A stretch of DNA of 6,672 nt from Chloroflexota bacterium (GCA_016189845.1 JACPRT010000124.1:1-6672), one strand, 5' to 3'. Shown: positions 1 through 6,518, numbered from the stretch's first letter. Program-made: numbers and translations. Notes: a model not told the origin generated them from the sequence alone.

Positions 1-1834
1 GAGCCGCGAGATCCCCATCAGCGAGGTACTCGCACGCGCCAAGTCGAGCGACCGGCTTCAGATCGAGGTAACCGGCGACAACCTGACCATCACCGACGGG
101 TCGCAGACTTTCAAGTCGCGCAAGGAACCAGGCTCTAGCGTCGTCGAGATCCTGGAGAACGCCGGGGTCGACGCCAGCAAGGTCGCCGTCAAGGTCAAGG
201 GCTCGAGCGGGTTCGGGACCTTGTTCGGCGTCCTGATCAATTTCCTCCCGCTGATCCTCTTCGGCGGCATCCTGCTCTTCATGATGCGGCAGGCGCAGGG
301 CAACTCGAATCAGGCAATCGGATTCGGGCGTAGCCGCGCCCGCATGTTCGTCGGCGCCAAAGCGACCGTCACGTTCTTCGATGTGGCAGGCGTGCCAGAA
401 GCCAAGCAGGAGCTTGAAGAGGTCGTCGAGTTCCTGAAGTACCCGGAGAGATTCGTCGCCCTGGGCGCGCGCATCCCACGCGGCGTGTTGCTGGTCGGCC
501 CGCCCGGAACCGGAAAGACGCTGCTTGCAAGGGCAGTCGCCGGCGAGGCTGGCGTGCCGTTCTTCTCCATCTCGGGTTCCGAATTCGTCGAGATGTTCGT
601 TGGCGTCGGCGCCTCCAGAGTGCGCGACCTCTTCGAGCAGGCCAAGCGCCACGCGCCGTGCATCGTCTTCATCGACGAAATCGATGCCGTAGGCCGGCAC
701 CGTGGCGCCGGACTCGGTGGCGGGCACGACGAGCGAGAACAAACGCTCAACCAGATCCTCGTCGAGATGGATGGATTCGACACGTCTACCAATGTGATCG
801 TGCTCGCGGCCACCAACCGCCCGGACATCCTCGACCCCGCGCTGCTGCGACCCGGTCGCTTCGACCGCAGGGTGGTCCTGGACACCCCGGACATCCGGGG
901 CCGCACGGCGATCCTCGAGGTCCACGCGAAGGGCAAGCCGTTCGAAACCGGCGTTGATCTGAGCCGTGTCGCGCGGCAGACGCCCGGGTTCAGCGGCGCC
1001 GACCTGGCGAACCTGATCAACGAGGCCGCGATCCTGGCGGCGCGCAGGAACAAGAAGTCGATCGGGCTGGGCGAGCTGACCGAGGCGATCGACCGCGTGA
1101 TTGCGGGTCCCGCTCGCAAGAGCCGGGTGATCAGCGCTCACGAGAAGGAACTGGTCGCATACCACGAGGCCGGCCACGGGCTGGTGGCTTCGAAGCTCCC
1201 ACATGCAGACCCGGTGCACAAGATTTCGATCGTGTCGCGTGGCCGCATGGGCGGTTATACGCGCTACCTTCCCGAAGAAGACCGCTACCTCGAGACCCTC
1301 GAGGGCTTCAAGGCCGACATCGCCGCGGCGATGGGCGGTCGCGTAGCGGAATCGCGGAAGTTCAATGAAGTCACCACCGGCGCCTCGAATGACCTGGAAG
1401 TGGCGACGCGAATCGCGCGCCAGATGGTCACTCGATACGGCATGAGCGAAAAGCTCGGCCCGCGCTCTTACGGCAAACGCGAAGAGATGATCTTCCTCGG
1501 CCGTGAACTTGGCGAGCAACGCGACTACAGCCTGCGCACCGAGGCGATGATCGACCGCGAGGTGGACCGCATGCTCGAAGAGGGCCGCGCCACTGCCGAG
1601 AAGGTGATCAACGAGCACTTCGACGCCCTCGAGCGGATCGCGCAGTACCTGCTCGAGCACGAGACCATCGACGGCGACGAGATGCAGCGCCTGGTGCGCG
1701 GCGAGGACCCGCGCGGACCGACTGCGGAGCCGGCTACGCCGGCCCCGATGCCATCGGGCCCCAGGGAACAGGGGTCGCAGCCGGCAGGCGAAGGCGGCGG
1801 CAGGCTGCCGGATCCCAAGCCACAGTCTGTCTAG
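1..1834 (+). CDS. ftsH: ATP-dependent zinc metalloprotease FtsH, 5' truncated
   Basis: Membrane-anchored AAA+ protease that extracts and degrades misfolded membrane proteins and short-lived regulators, working as a hexamer with its catalytic part in the cytoplasm. The first whole codon is at base 2, and 610 residues are visible. In that numbering, residues 1-70 are the extracytoplasmic FtsH domain (PISEV, RKEPGSS), about 76-95 form the second membrane helix, GPPGTGKT at 166-173 is Walker A, IVFIDEID at 221-228 is Walker B, and the second region of homology (TNRPDILDPALLRPGRFDRR) at 271-290 carries the arginine fingers. HEAGH at 388-392 binds zinc, and Asp464 in GASND is the likely third zinc ligand. 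All key residues are present, so the enzyme should be active. Only the start and first membrane helix are missing, cut by the window edge. The last 40 residues are a Pro/Gly-rich, probably disordered tail. The GRHRGAGLGGGHDEREQ segment resembles Chloroflexota and actinobacterial FtsH. The stop shares CTAG with the opposing gene. Confidence 0.97.
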   Translation, partial: SREIPISEVLARAKSSDRLQIEVTGDNLTITDGSQTFKSRKEPGSSVVEILENAGVDASKVAVKVKGSSGFGTLFGVLINFLPLILFGGILLFMMRQAQGNSNQAIGFGRSRARMFVGAKATVTFFDVAGVPEAKQELEEVVEFLKYPERFVALGARIPRGVLLVGPPGTGKTLLARAVAGEAGVPFFSISGSEFVEMFVGVGASRVRDLFEQAKRHAPCIVFIDEIDAVGRHRGAGLGGGHDEREQTLNQILVEMDGFDTSTNVIVLAATNRPDILDPALLRPGRFDRRVVLDTPDIRGRTAILEVHAKGKPFETGVDLSRVARQTPGFSGADLANLINEAAILAARRNKKSIGLGELTEAIDRVIAGPARKSRVISAHEKELVAYHEAGHGLVASKLPHADPVHKISIVSRGRMGGYTRYLPEEDRYLETLEGFKADIAAAMGGRVAESRKFNEVTTGASNDLEVATRIARQMVTRYGMSEKLGPRSYGKREEMIFLGRELGEQRDYSLRTEAMIDREVDRMLEEGRATAEKVINEHFDALERIAQYLLEHETIDGDEMQRLVRGEDPRGPTAEPATPAPMPSGPREQGSQPAGEGGGRLPDPKPQSV

Positions 1835-2106
1835 GGCGTCGCCGCTTCCGATCCCTCGTCCAGCGGGCGCTCGCGGTAATAGAGGCCCCAGCGGTTCATC
1901 GCTTCGCGGACCCGGGCGTCGTTCAACGCGGCGAGCTCCTTGAAGAACCCTGCCAGAACGTGGGCATAGCGGTGCTCGTCACTGCACACCCAGCTTCGCT
2001 CACCGGGCACCATGTAGAGGAGCCCGTTCTGGTGCTCACATCTCATTTCCAGGCGATCGCTGCCGTCCCCGGGGCGTCGGTTCAGGCCATACGCTGTGTT
2101 CGTCAT
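1831..2106 (-). CDS. Uncharacterised 91-residue protein with possible Cys/His metal site
   Basis: I do not recognise this family. The frame is open for 91 codons, starts with ATG, has a GAGGA Shine-Dalgarno-like sequence three bases upstream (bases 2110-2114) and shows mostly G/C third positions like the neighbouring genes, which supports it as real. The product is small, soluble and without a signal peptide or membrane segment. Visible features are Cys23-x-His25 followed by Cys41-x3-His45, which could bind a metal, with aromatic residues between them. A helical-looking stretch follows at about 46-75 (HVLAGFFKELAAL onward), and the end is acidic. The Cys/His spacing does not match a zinc finger class I can name, so metal binding is a guess. 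It converges on ftsH, with overlapping stop codons, and diverges from the CPBP protease gene. A 67-codon frame on the other strand (1960-2163) is less convincing because it lacks a recognisable protein and a clear ribosome site. Confidence 0.6.
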   Translation of the reverse strand: MTNTAYGLNRRPGDGSDRLEMRCEHQNGLLYMVPGERSWVCSDEHRYAHVLAGFFKELAALNDARVREAMNRWGLYYRERPLDEGSEAATP

Positions 2107-2136
2107 AGGTCCTCAGCACTTTTCGAGCGTTCTTCG

Positions 2137-2146
2137 CGGAATTCCG
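2137..2146. repeat. 10-base perfect palindrome in the divergent spacer
   Basis: CGGAATTCCG is its own reverse complement. It lies between the candidate - strand start site and that gene's ATG, and upstream of the CPBP gene, a place where an operator could sit. A palindrome of this size has an appreciable chance of occurring randomly in about 100 bases, so a regulatory role is speculative. Confidence 0.25.
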
Positions 2147-2180
2147 ATCACAAGTTTTCATAGCACACGGCCGGTTGCCG

Positions 2181-2186
2181 ATTATA
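2181..2186 (-). promoter_or_regulatory. Candidate -10 box (TATAAT) for the small - strand gene
   Basis: The + strand reads ATTATA, giving a perfect TATAAT on the - strand. It would place transcription start near 2174 and a leader of roughly 68 bases before the ATG at 2106. The hexamer 17 bases upstream (CAGATC) matches TTGACA poorly and there is no extended TG motif, so this rests on the -10 box alone. Confidence 0.3.
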
Positions 2187-2208
2187 TGTTGCGAATGTAG
2201 GCGGATCT

Positions 2209-2213
2209 GGAGG
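2209..2213 (+). promoter_or_regulatory. Ribosome binding site of the CPBP protease gene
   Basis: GGAGG lies five bases before the ATG at 2219. It is the clearest Shine-Dalgarno sequence in the window and fixes the start of the 233-residue frame. Confidence 0.8.
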
Positions 2214-2218
2214 CGGTC

Positions 2219-2920
2219 ATGGCGGCCAGGCCGGTCACATGGGGGTTCCGCGAGGTCTTCTCCGGCGTAGCGGTCGCCGCACTCGCCGTCGTCGGTCTGT
2301 GGTTCTTCTTCTCGGTGACGCGAGGCCTCCCCGGCACTCGCTCCCGGCTGGAAGACCGCGACGCCTTACTCATCAGCGCCGCTTTCGAGATCTTCTTCGT
2401 GGCCGTGGCGGTGTGGTACGCAGTCGCGCGCGGAAGGGGATCCTTCGCCAGCCTCGGCTTCGTCCGGCCAAAGAACGGTCACCCCGTCGTCCTTGCAGTG
2501 GTCGCCTGGCTGATAGGCCTGGGCCTGGTGGCAGCCTGGGCGTACCTCGTCGACCGGATGGGGTGGGAAGCATTGAGACCCTCGCAGAAGGCGAAGGACG
2601 TGATCGGCGATGGCACGGACCTGTGGCTGGCGTTCGCCGTCGTCGCCGGGGTCGCACCGTTTTGCGAGGAGGTCTTCTTCCGCGGGTTTGCCTACGCCGG
2701 TCTTCGCCGAAGTCTCGGAATGTTCCTGGGGGTGCTGCTCAGCGCCGCGCTGTTCGGGATCTTCCACGTCGACCCCGCGGTCTTCGTGCCGATTTTCATA
2801 TTTGGTATCGTTCTGGCCTGGGTTTTCATCCAGACCGGCTCGATCTGGCCCTCGATGCTTGCCCACGCGCTCAATAACGCGGTGGTGCTCGCCATTGCGG
2901 CGTCAGGCGCCGGTATGTGA
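2219..2920 (+). CDS. CPBP family intramembrane glutamic endopeptidase (CAAX/Abi, Rce1-like)
   Basis: A 233-residue, very hydrophobic protein with about six or seven membrane-spanning stretches (roughly 11-32, 50-70, 88-110, 135-152, 168-185, 188-206 and 212-230). The second half carries the signature motifs of the Rce1-like glutamyl intramembrane protease family: EEVFFR at 150-155 (paired Glu150/Glu151 and Arg155), FHVDP with His183, and HALNN with His216 and Asn220. All expected catalytic residues are present, so the protein is probably active. Relatives cleave prenylated proteins in eukaryotes. Bacterial members have been linked to bacteriocin self-immunity and protein maturation, but most have no known substrate, and nothing here identifies one. 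No peptide or bacteriocin gene is visible beside it. The ATG at 2219 is preceded by a strong GGAGG. It may be the first gene of the run that continues into trpA 51 bases downstream, although its function does not obviously fit with amino acid synthesis. Confidence 0.92.
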   Translation: MAARPVTWGFREVFSGVAVAALAVVGLWFFFSVTRGLPGTRSRLEDRDALLISAAFEIFFVAVAVWYAVARGRGSFASLGFVRPKNGHPVVLAVVAWLIGLGLVAAWAYLVDRMGWEALRPSQKAKDVIGDGTDLWLAFAVVAGVAPFCEEVFFRGFAYAGLRRSLGMFLGVLLSAALFGIFHVDPAVFVPIFIFGIVLAWVFIQTGSIWPSMLAHALNNAVVLAIAASGAGM

Positions 2921-2955
2921 CGACAACGTCCCGCGTGGCAGGGTGGGACCGGCGT

Positions 2956-2962
2956 GAGGTGA
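2956..2962 (+). promoter_or_regulatory. Ribosome binding site that sets the GTG start of trpA
   Basis: GAGGTGA lies nine bases before GTG at 2972. No ATG is available in this frame near the expected N-terminus, so this site supports the GTG start. Confidence 0.7.
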
Positions 2963-2971
2963 CACCGCTTC

Positions 2972-3793
2972 GTGTCCGAAAGTCGCATAGGTCAAGCCTT
3001 CGCCGAGGCTCACAGGCAGCGGCGGACCGCTATCGTTCCCTTCGTGACCGTCGGGTATCCGACGGTTGAAGTCAGCATCGACGTAGTCAGGGCAATCGCC
3101 GAGGCCGGGGCCGACGTCGTCGAGCTGGGTGTGCCGTTCAGCGACCCCCTCGCCGAAGGCCCAACGATACAGAAGTCGAGCTTCCACGCGCTGTCGCAGG
3201 GCGTCACGCCGGGCACGTGCATCGAAGCGGCAAGGCGCCTGCGCGGTGCCGGAGTGCGCGCCCCACTCGTGCTCATGGGTTACTACAACCCGGTCCTGTC
3301 GTACGGCCTGGATCGGTTCTGCACGGATGCGGCCGGGGCGGGAGTCGATGGCCTCATCGTCGCGGATTTGCCGACCGAGGAGGCCGGTCCGTTGCGGACT
3401 TCGGCTCGCAAGCACGGCCTCGATCTGATCCCCCTCCTGGCCCTCACGAGCCCGGAGCCGCGGGTCGCAGCCGCGTGCAAGGACGCGGCGGGCTTCGTCT
3501 ATTGCGTCAGTGTGCTCGGCGTCACCGGCGCCCGAAGCGCCATGTCGAAACGGGTGCGCAGCCTCGTCGAGGTCGTCCGCAGGCACACGCAGCTCCCGGT
3601 TGCGGTGGGCTTTGGAATCTCGAGCCCGGCGCACGTCACCGACGCGGGTGAGTTCGCCGACGGCGTGGTCGTCGGCAGCGCGCTGATCGAAGCCATTGGC
3701 GCCGGGGCATCCGACGGGGCGCCGGGGCGCGCGGCGCGGTTCATCAAAGAGCTTGGCACGGGGGCCGTAAGGCCGGCTGCCGGTCGGCCGTAG
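2972..3793 (+). CDS. trpA: Tryptophan synthase alpha subunit
   Basis: Cleaves indole-3-glycerol phosphate to indole and glyceraldehyde 3-phosphate. The indole is channelled to the TrpB subunit, which makes L-tryptophan in the cytoplasm. The product has 273 residues, close to the usual 260-275, and is a complete TIM barrel: PFVTVGYPT (23-31), ELGVPFSDPLAEGPTIQ (51-67), LMGYYNPV (101-108), GLIVADLP (127-134), VLGVTGARS (181-189) and the phosphate-binding loops VGFGIS (212-217) and VVGSAL (233-238). Glu51 matches catalytic Glu49 of the E. coli enzyme and Tyr177 matches Tyr175. The second catalytic acid, Asp60 in E. coli, is replaced by Glu62 here. That is a conservative change, and the rest of the loop is intact. 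The start is GTG with a GAGGTGA upstream. No trpB lies immediately upstream, unlike the common trpBA order. The gene is followed by aroH after 22 bases, pointing to one aromatic amino acid transcript. Confidence 0.96.
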   Translation: MSESRIGQAFAEAHRQRRTAIVPFVTVGYPTVEVSIDVVRAIAEAGADVVELGVPFSDPLAEGPTIQKSSFHALSQGVTPGTCIEAARRLRGAGVRAPLVLMGYYNPVLSYGLDRFCTDAAGAGVDGLIVADLPTEEAGPLRTSARKHGLDLIPLLALTSPEPRVAAACKDAAGFVYCVSVLGVTGARSAMSKRVRSLVEVVRRHTQLPVAVGFGISSPAHVTDAGEFADGVVVGSALIEAIGAGASDGAPGRAARFIKELGTGAVRPAAGRP

Positions 3794-3815
3794 GAAGTCA
3801 GGCGGATAACCAGAA

Positions 3816-4190
3816 ATGAAGGTGAGGGGAGTCAGGGGCGCCATCACCGCGCACGACCGTTCGCGCGCGGCCGTCCTCGACGCGACGACCGAGTTGCTCA
3901 AGCGCGTCATAGAAGCCAACGGCATCGATCCGGACGATATCGCGGCCACGATGTTCACCACGAGCCCGGACCTCACCGCCGAGTTCCCGGCCGTCGCGGC
4001 GCGCGAGAACCTGCGCTGGGAGCACGTGCCGCTTATGTGCGGCCACGAGATGGCAGTCCCGCACGGACAGGAACGATGCATTCGTATACTTCTCTTCTGG
4101 AATACGGACCGTCCGCAGTCCGAGATCAAGCACATATACCTTCGCGAGGCCGCCAATCTCAGGCAACGGTCTACCTCTCCTCCCGCCTAG
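3816..4190 (+). CDS. aroH: Monofunctional chorismate mutase, AroH (Bacillus subtilis) type
   Basis: Converts chorismate to prephenate, the branch step toward phenylalanine and tyrosine, in the cytoplasm. The 124-residue product lines up with the small trimeric B. subtilis enzyme without gaps across the catalytic part. Arg7 (RGVRGAIT), Arg63, Cys75, Glu78, Arg90 (CIR), Tyr108 (HIYL) and Arg116 all fall at the same numbers as the known active-site residues of that enzyme. This is strong evidence for a functional AroH-class mutase and against the helical AroQ class. It starts with ATG 22 bases after the trpA stop. A weak purine-rich stretch (AGGCGGA) sits nine bases before the ATG. The short C-terminal tail after Arg116 is Ser/Pro-rich, as is usual for the flexible end of this family. 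No fused dehydratase, dehydrogenase or DAHP synthase domain is present. Confidence 0.96.
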   Translation: MKVRGVRGAITAHDRSRAAVLDATTELLKRVIEANGIDPDDIAATMFTTSPDLTAEFPAVAARENLRWEHVPLMCGHEMAVPHGQERCIRILLFWNTDRPQSEIKHIYLREAANLRQRSTSPPA

Positions 4191-4211
4191 CCGGATTTCC
4201 GCCCAGCAGCC

Positions 4212-5162
4212 ATGAGCTTTCAGGCGCAGCTCAGTGCGCATGCACTCGGACGGCCCACGGCGGTGACGGTTGGGACATTCGACGGCGTTCATGTTGGGCA
4301 TCGCAAGCTGCTTGCGAAGGTCGCGGCCCTGGCCAGGGCGATAGCCGTGCCCGGAGGCGGCGTGGCGGCCGCGATCGTCTTCCGGCAGCAGCCAAGGGCG
4401 TTGCTCCAGCCCGACCGGCCCATCACGTATATCCAGCGTCTCCAGGACAGGCTGGCGATGCTGGCTGAGGCGGGGCTGGATGCGATAGTGCCCGTAGACT
4501 TCGATCCAGGGCTGCGGGAGCTGACGCCGCGCCGGTTCGTCGGCGAATTGCTCGACAGGCTGCAGATGCGCCACCTGGTCCTTGGACCGGGAGCGGCGAT
4601 CGGCAAGGACCGCAGCGGCGACGCAAGGACCCTCCGCGCTCTGGGCCGGGAGATGGGATTCGAGTTGCACACGGTCGAACCCGTGCTGCACCGTGGACAG
4701 GTCGTCAGCAGTAGTGCAATAAGGTCCGCCCTTGCCGAGGGACGGCTCGACGACGTCGCGGCAATGCTTGGCCGCAGGTTCACAATCAAGGGCACTGTCG
4801 AGTCCGGCGAACGGCGCGGTCGGCAGCTTGGGTTTCCGACCGCAAACCTCGCGGTCGAGTCTCATTCGGCCCTGCCCGCGGATGGCATATACGCGACCTG
4901 GGCTTTGGCGCCCGGGAGCAAGGTCGGCGATGAGAAGTTCCCTGCGGCGACGAGCATCGGACTGCGACCAACGTTCGGGGCAGGCAGGCGGACCGTTGAA
5001 GCGCACCTGATCGGATTCCGGGGCGACCTGTACGGCAAGCCGCTGTGCCTCGAGTTCGTGACCAGGCTGAGGGACGAGCTCAAGTTCGACGATGTCGCCG
5101 CGCTGACCAGGCAGATCGAACGCGACGTGGTTGACACGAAGAGAACGCTGGGAGTCTCCTGA
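4212..5162 (+). CDS. ribF: Bifunctional riboflavin kinase / FMN adenylyltransferase (RibF)
   Basis: Phosphorylates riboflavin to FMN and adenylates FMN to FAD. The 316 residues match the usual two-domain length. Residues 1 to about 185 form the nucleotidyltransferase domain, with GTFDGVHVGH at 21-30 (both HxGH histidines) and SSSAIR at 166-171. Residues from about 186 to the end form the riboflavin kinase domain, with GFPTAN at 207-212, GLRPTFG at 250-256, GDLYGK at 271-276 and the expected catalytic Glu281 in LEFVTRLRDE. The kinase half looks normal. The adenylyltransferase half departs from consensus: the usual PHPR is QQPR (59-62), the usual (D/N)F-FG loop is GAAIG (127-131), and SST-x-IR has Ser168 for Thr. 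FMN production is therefore the safer prediction. The ATG follows aroH by 21 bases without a clear Shine-Dalgarno sequence, which suggests translational coupling. The N-terminus before the first motif has normal length, so no later start is preferred. Confidence 0.93.
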   Translation: MSFQAQLSAHALGRPTAVTVGTFDGVHVGHRKLLAKVAALARAIAVPGGGVAAAIVFRQQPRALLQPDRPITYIQRLQDRLAMLAEAGLDAIVPVDFDPGLRELTPRRFVGELLDRLQMRHLVLGPGAAIGKDRSGDARTLRALGREMGFELHTVEPVLHRGQVVSSSAIRSALAEGRLDDVAAMLGRRFTIKGTVESGERRGRQLGFPTANLAVESHSALPADGIYATWALAPGSKVGDEKFPAATSIGLRPTFGAGRRTVEAHLIGFRGDLYGKPLCLEFVTRLRDELKFDDVAALTRQIERDVVDTKRTLGVS

Positions 5163-5169
5163 AACCACT

Positions 5170-6483
5170 GTGACTACTAACGTCTTCGACGAACTGACCT
5201 GGCGAGGCATGGTGTACGACGCCACGCCTGGCTGCGACGGGATGCTTGCCACTGAGAAGGTCGCCTGCTACATCGGGTTCGACCCATCCGCGAAGAGCCT
5301 GCATATGGGGCAACTGATCCCGATCGCGCTCCTCGCACGGATGCAGCGTTACGGACACACCCCCATCGCGATCGCGGGCGGAGGTACCGGAATGATCGGG
5401 GATCCTCGCCCGACGGCAGAGCGCCAATTGCTCAGCAAGGAGACGGTCGAGGAGAACGTCCTGGGAATACGAGCCCAGTTGGAGCGGTTCCTCGACTTCA
5501 AGGCGAAGAACAACCCTGCGAAACTGATCAACAACGCCGATTGGCTCTTCAAGCTCGGCCTGATCGACTTCCTCCGAGACACCGGCAAACAGTTCACTGT
5601 CAACTACATGCTCGACAAGGAGTCGGTGAAGGCGCGACTGGGCCGGGAAGCCGGGGTCTCATTTACCGAGTTCAGCTACATGCTGCTCCAGGCTTACGAC
5701 TACTTGCAGCTCTACCGCGGACACGGCTGCCGTCTTCAGATGGGTGGCTCCGACCAATGGGGCAATATCCTGGCCGGGGTCGACCTGATCAAAAAGGTCG
5801 CAGCGACCACCAATCAGGCAGGCGCGGTCACGGGATACTCGCACGGAGAACCGCACGCACTGGTACACCCGCTGCTGACGACGGCGTCGGGGGAGAAGTT
5901 CGGGAAGTCGGAGGGGAACGCCCTCTGGCTGGATCGCTCGATGACCTCTCCGTACCGCTTCTACCAGTACTGGTTCAACGTCGACGACCGCGATGTGGTG
6001 ACCTATTTAAAGTGGTTCACCCTCCTCGACCGGCCCGAGATCGAAGGACTCGAAGAGGCGGTCAGGACGGAACCTGCGAATCGAGAGGCACAGAAGCGGC
6101 TCGCCCGCGAGGTCACCATCGCCGCGCACGGGCAGGACGGGCTCGACGAGGCGGAGCGGGTGACCGCGGCGTTCTTCGGCGGCGAACTCGCCAGGCTCGG
6201 CGCTAGCGACATCGAGGATGTGCTGGGGGACGCACCGTCAGGCCACGTGCCACGCAGCGCTCTGCAGGGCGGGATGTCCTTCGACCGGTTCGCGGTGGCG
6301 GCAGGCTTGTGCGTTTCCAACGCGGAAGCCAGGCGACTGATCGACCAGGGCGGCGCCTACCTGAACGACGCTCGAATCCTCGACCCCAGGCAAGCGGTAA
6401 CGGTCGAGCATCTGATCGACGGCCGCATCGTGATCCTTCGACGCGGCGTCAAGACGTACCGACTTGTCCAGATAACCGGCTGA
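5170..6483 (+). CDS. tyrS: Tyrosyl-tRNA synthetase
   Basis: Charges tRNA-Tyr with tyrosine in the cytoplasm as a class I synthetase dimer. With the GTG start at 5170 the product has 437 residues, within the usual 400-440, and begins MTTNVFDELTWRG, matching the normal N-terminus. A TTG at 5131 would add 13 residues and overlap ribF, so I rejected it. Domains: Rossmann fold with CYIGFDPS (33-40), HMGQ at 45-48 in the HIGH position, GMIGDP (74-79), tyrosine-site residues Tyr34, Asp78, Tyr170, Gln174, Asp177 and Gln196 (SDQWGN), KFGKS at 243-247 as the KMSKS loop, then a helical anticodon-binding part and a C-terminal S4 RNA-binding domain (about 370-432). The first HIGH histidine is kept, and the second is Gln. 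Neighbouring family members often carry Asn or His there. Seven bases separate it from the ribF stop. The nearest Shine-Dalgarno-like sequence, GGGAG at 5150, is rather far away, so coupling to ribF translation is likely. Confidence 0.97.
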   Translation: MTTNVFDELTWRGMVYDATPGCDGMLATEKVACYIGFDPSAKSLHMGQLIPIALLARMQRYGHTPIAIAGGGTGMIGDPRPTAERQLLSKETVEENVLGIRAQLERFLDFKAKNNPAKLINNADWLFKLGLIDFLRDTGKQFTVNYMLDKESVKARLGREAGVSFTEFSYMLLQAYDYLQLYRGHGCRLQMGGSDQWGNILAGVDLIKKVAATTNQAGAVTGYSHGEPHALVHPLLTTASGEKFGKSEGNALWLDRSMTSPYRFYQYWFNVDDRDVVTYLKWFTLLDRPEIEGLEEAVRTEPANREAQKRLAREVTIAAHGQDGLDEAERVTAAFFGGELARLGASDIEDVLGDAPSGHVPRSALQGGMSFDRFAVAAGLCVSNAEARRLIDQGGAYLNDARILDPRQAVTVEHLIDGRIVILRRGVKTYRLVQITG

Positions 6484-6501
6484 CAAGAATTGCCGACTGA
6501 G

Positions 6502-6507
6502 AAGGAG
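6502..6507 (+). promoter_or_regulatory. Ribosome binding site of the terminal aminotransferase gene
   Basis: AAGGAG lies eleven bases before ATG at 6519. The spacing is slightly long but the match is good. It lies within the 35 bases after the tyrS stop, with no terminator hairpin in between. Confidence 0.6.
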
Positions 6508-6518
6508 AAGCCATCCCA

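Larger units (their letters stand above)
2107..2218. promoter_or_regulatory. Divergent intergenic region, probable promoters for both flanking genes
   Basis: This 112-base spacer separates the starts of the small - strand gene and the + strand CPBP gene, so promoters in both directions are expected. It is less GC-rich than its surroundings. I see a TATAAT box for the - strand (2181-2186), an overlapping TATATG on the + strand (2184-2189) and a perfect palindrome at 2137-2146. Neither -10 candidate has a good TTGACA partner at the normal distance. Confidence 0.5.

Noticed and set aside
310..1119. A 269-codon open frame on the - strand opposite ftsH
   Set aside because: It lies fully inside the conserved AAA+ region of ftsH, is Ser/Arg/Pro-rich and has no recognisable domain.
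1729..1743. GCCGGC-TAC-GCCGGC inverted repeat near the end of ftsH
   Set aside because: It lies inside coding sequence for the Pro/Ala-rich tail and is explained by codon choice in GC-rich DNA. No T-run follows.
1960..2163. A 67-codon + strand frame opposite the small - strand gene
   Set aside because: It has no clear ribosome binding site or recognisable protein. The opposing frame fits the gene layout and codon pattern better.
2239..2877. A 212-codon + strand frame inside the CPBP gene
   Set aside because: It is extremely Arg-rich with no motifs, while the overlapping frame has a strong ribosome site and all CPBP motifs.
2928..2949. GTCCC/GGGAC hairpin between the CPBP gene and trpA
   Set aside because: The stem has only five pairs with a 12-base loop and no T-run. 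It is too weak for an intrinsic terminator or a trp attenuator, and there is no leader peptide with Trp codons.
3761..3795. GC-rich inverted repeats around the trpA stop that might be a terminator
   Set aside because: Several GGCCG/CGGCC pairings are possible, but there is no T-run after them, most of it lies in coding sequence, and aroH starts 22 bases after the stop.
2903..4156. A 417-codon open frame on the - strand opposite trpA and aroH
   Set aside because: This is an antisense shadow of two confident genes. It has no family resemblance and an Arg/Ala/Ser-rich composition.
5131..5169. Upstream TTG start for tyrS
   Set aside because: It would overlap ribF by 32 bases and add a non-conserved Arg/Glu-rich stretch. 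The GTG at 5170 gives the normal TyrRS N-terminus.
3798..5252. A 484-codon open frame on the - strand opposite aroH and ribF
   Set aside because: It overlaps two well-supported genes with complete active-site motifs. Its translation has no recognisable domain and an Arg/Gly/Pro-rich composition typical of an antisense frame in GC-rich DNA.
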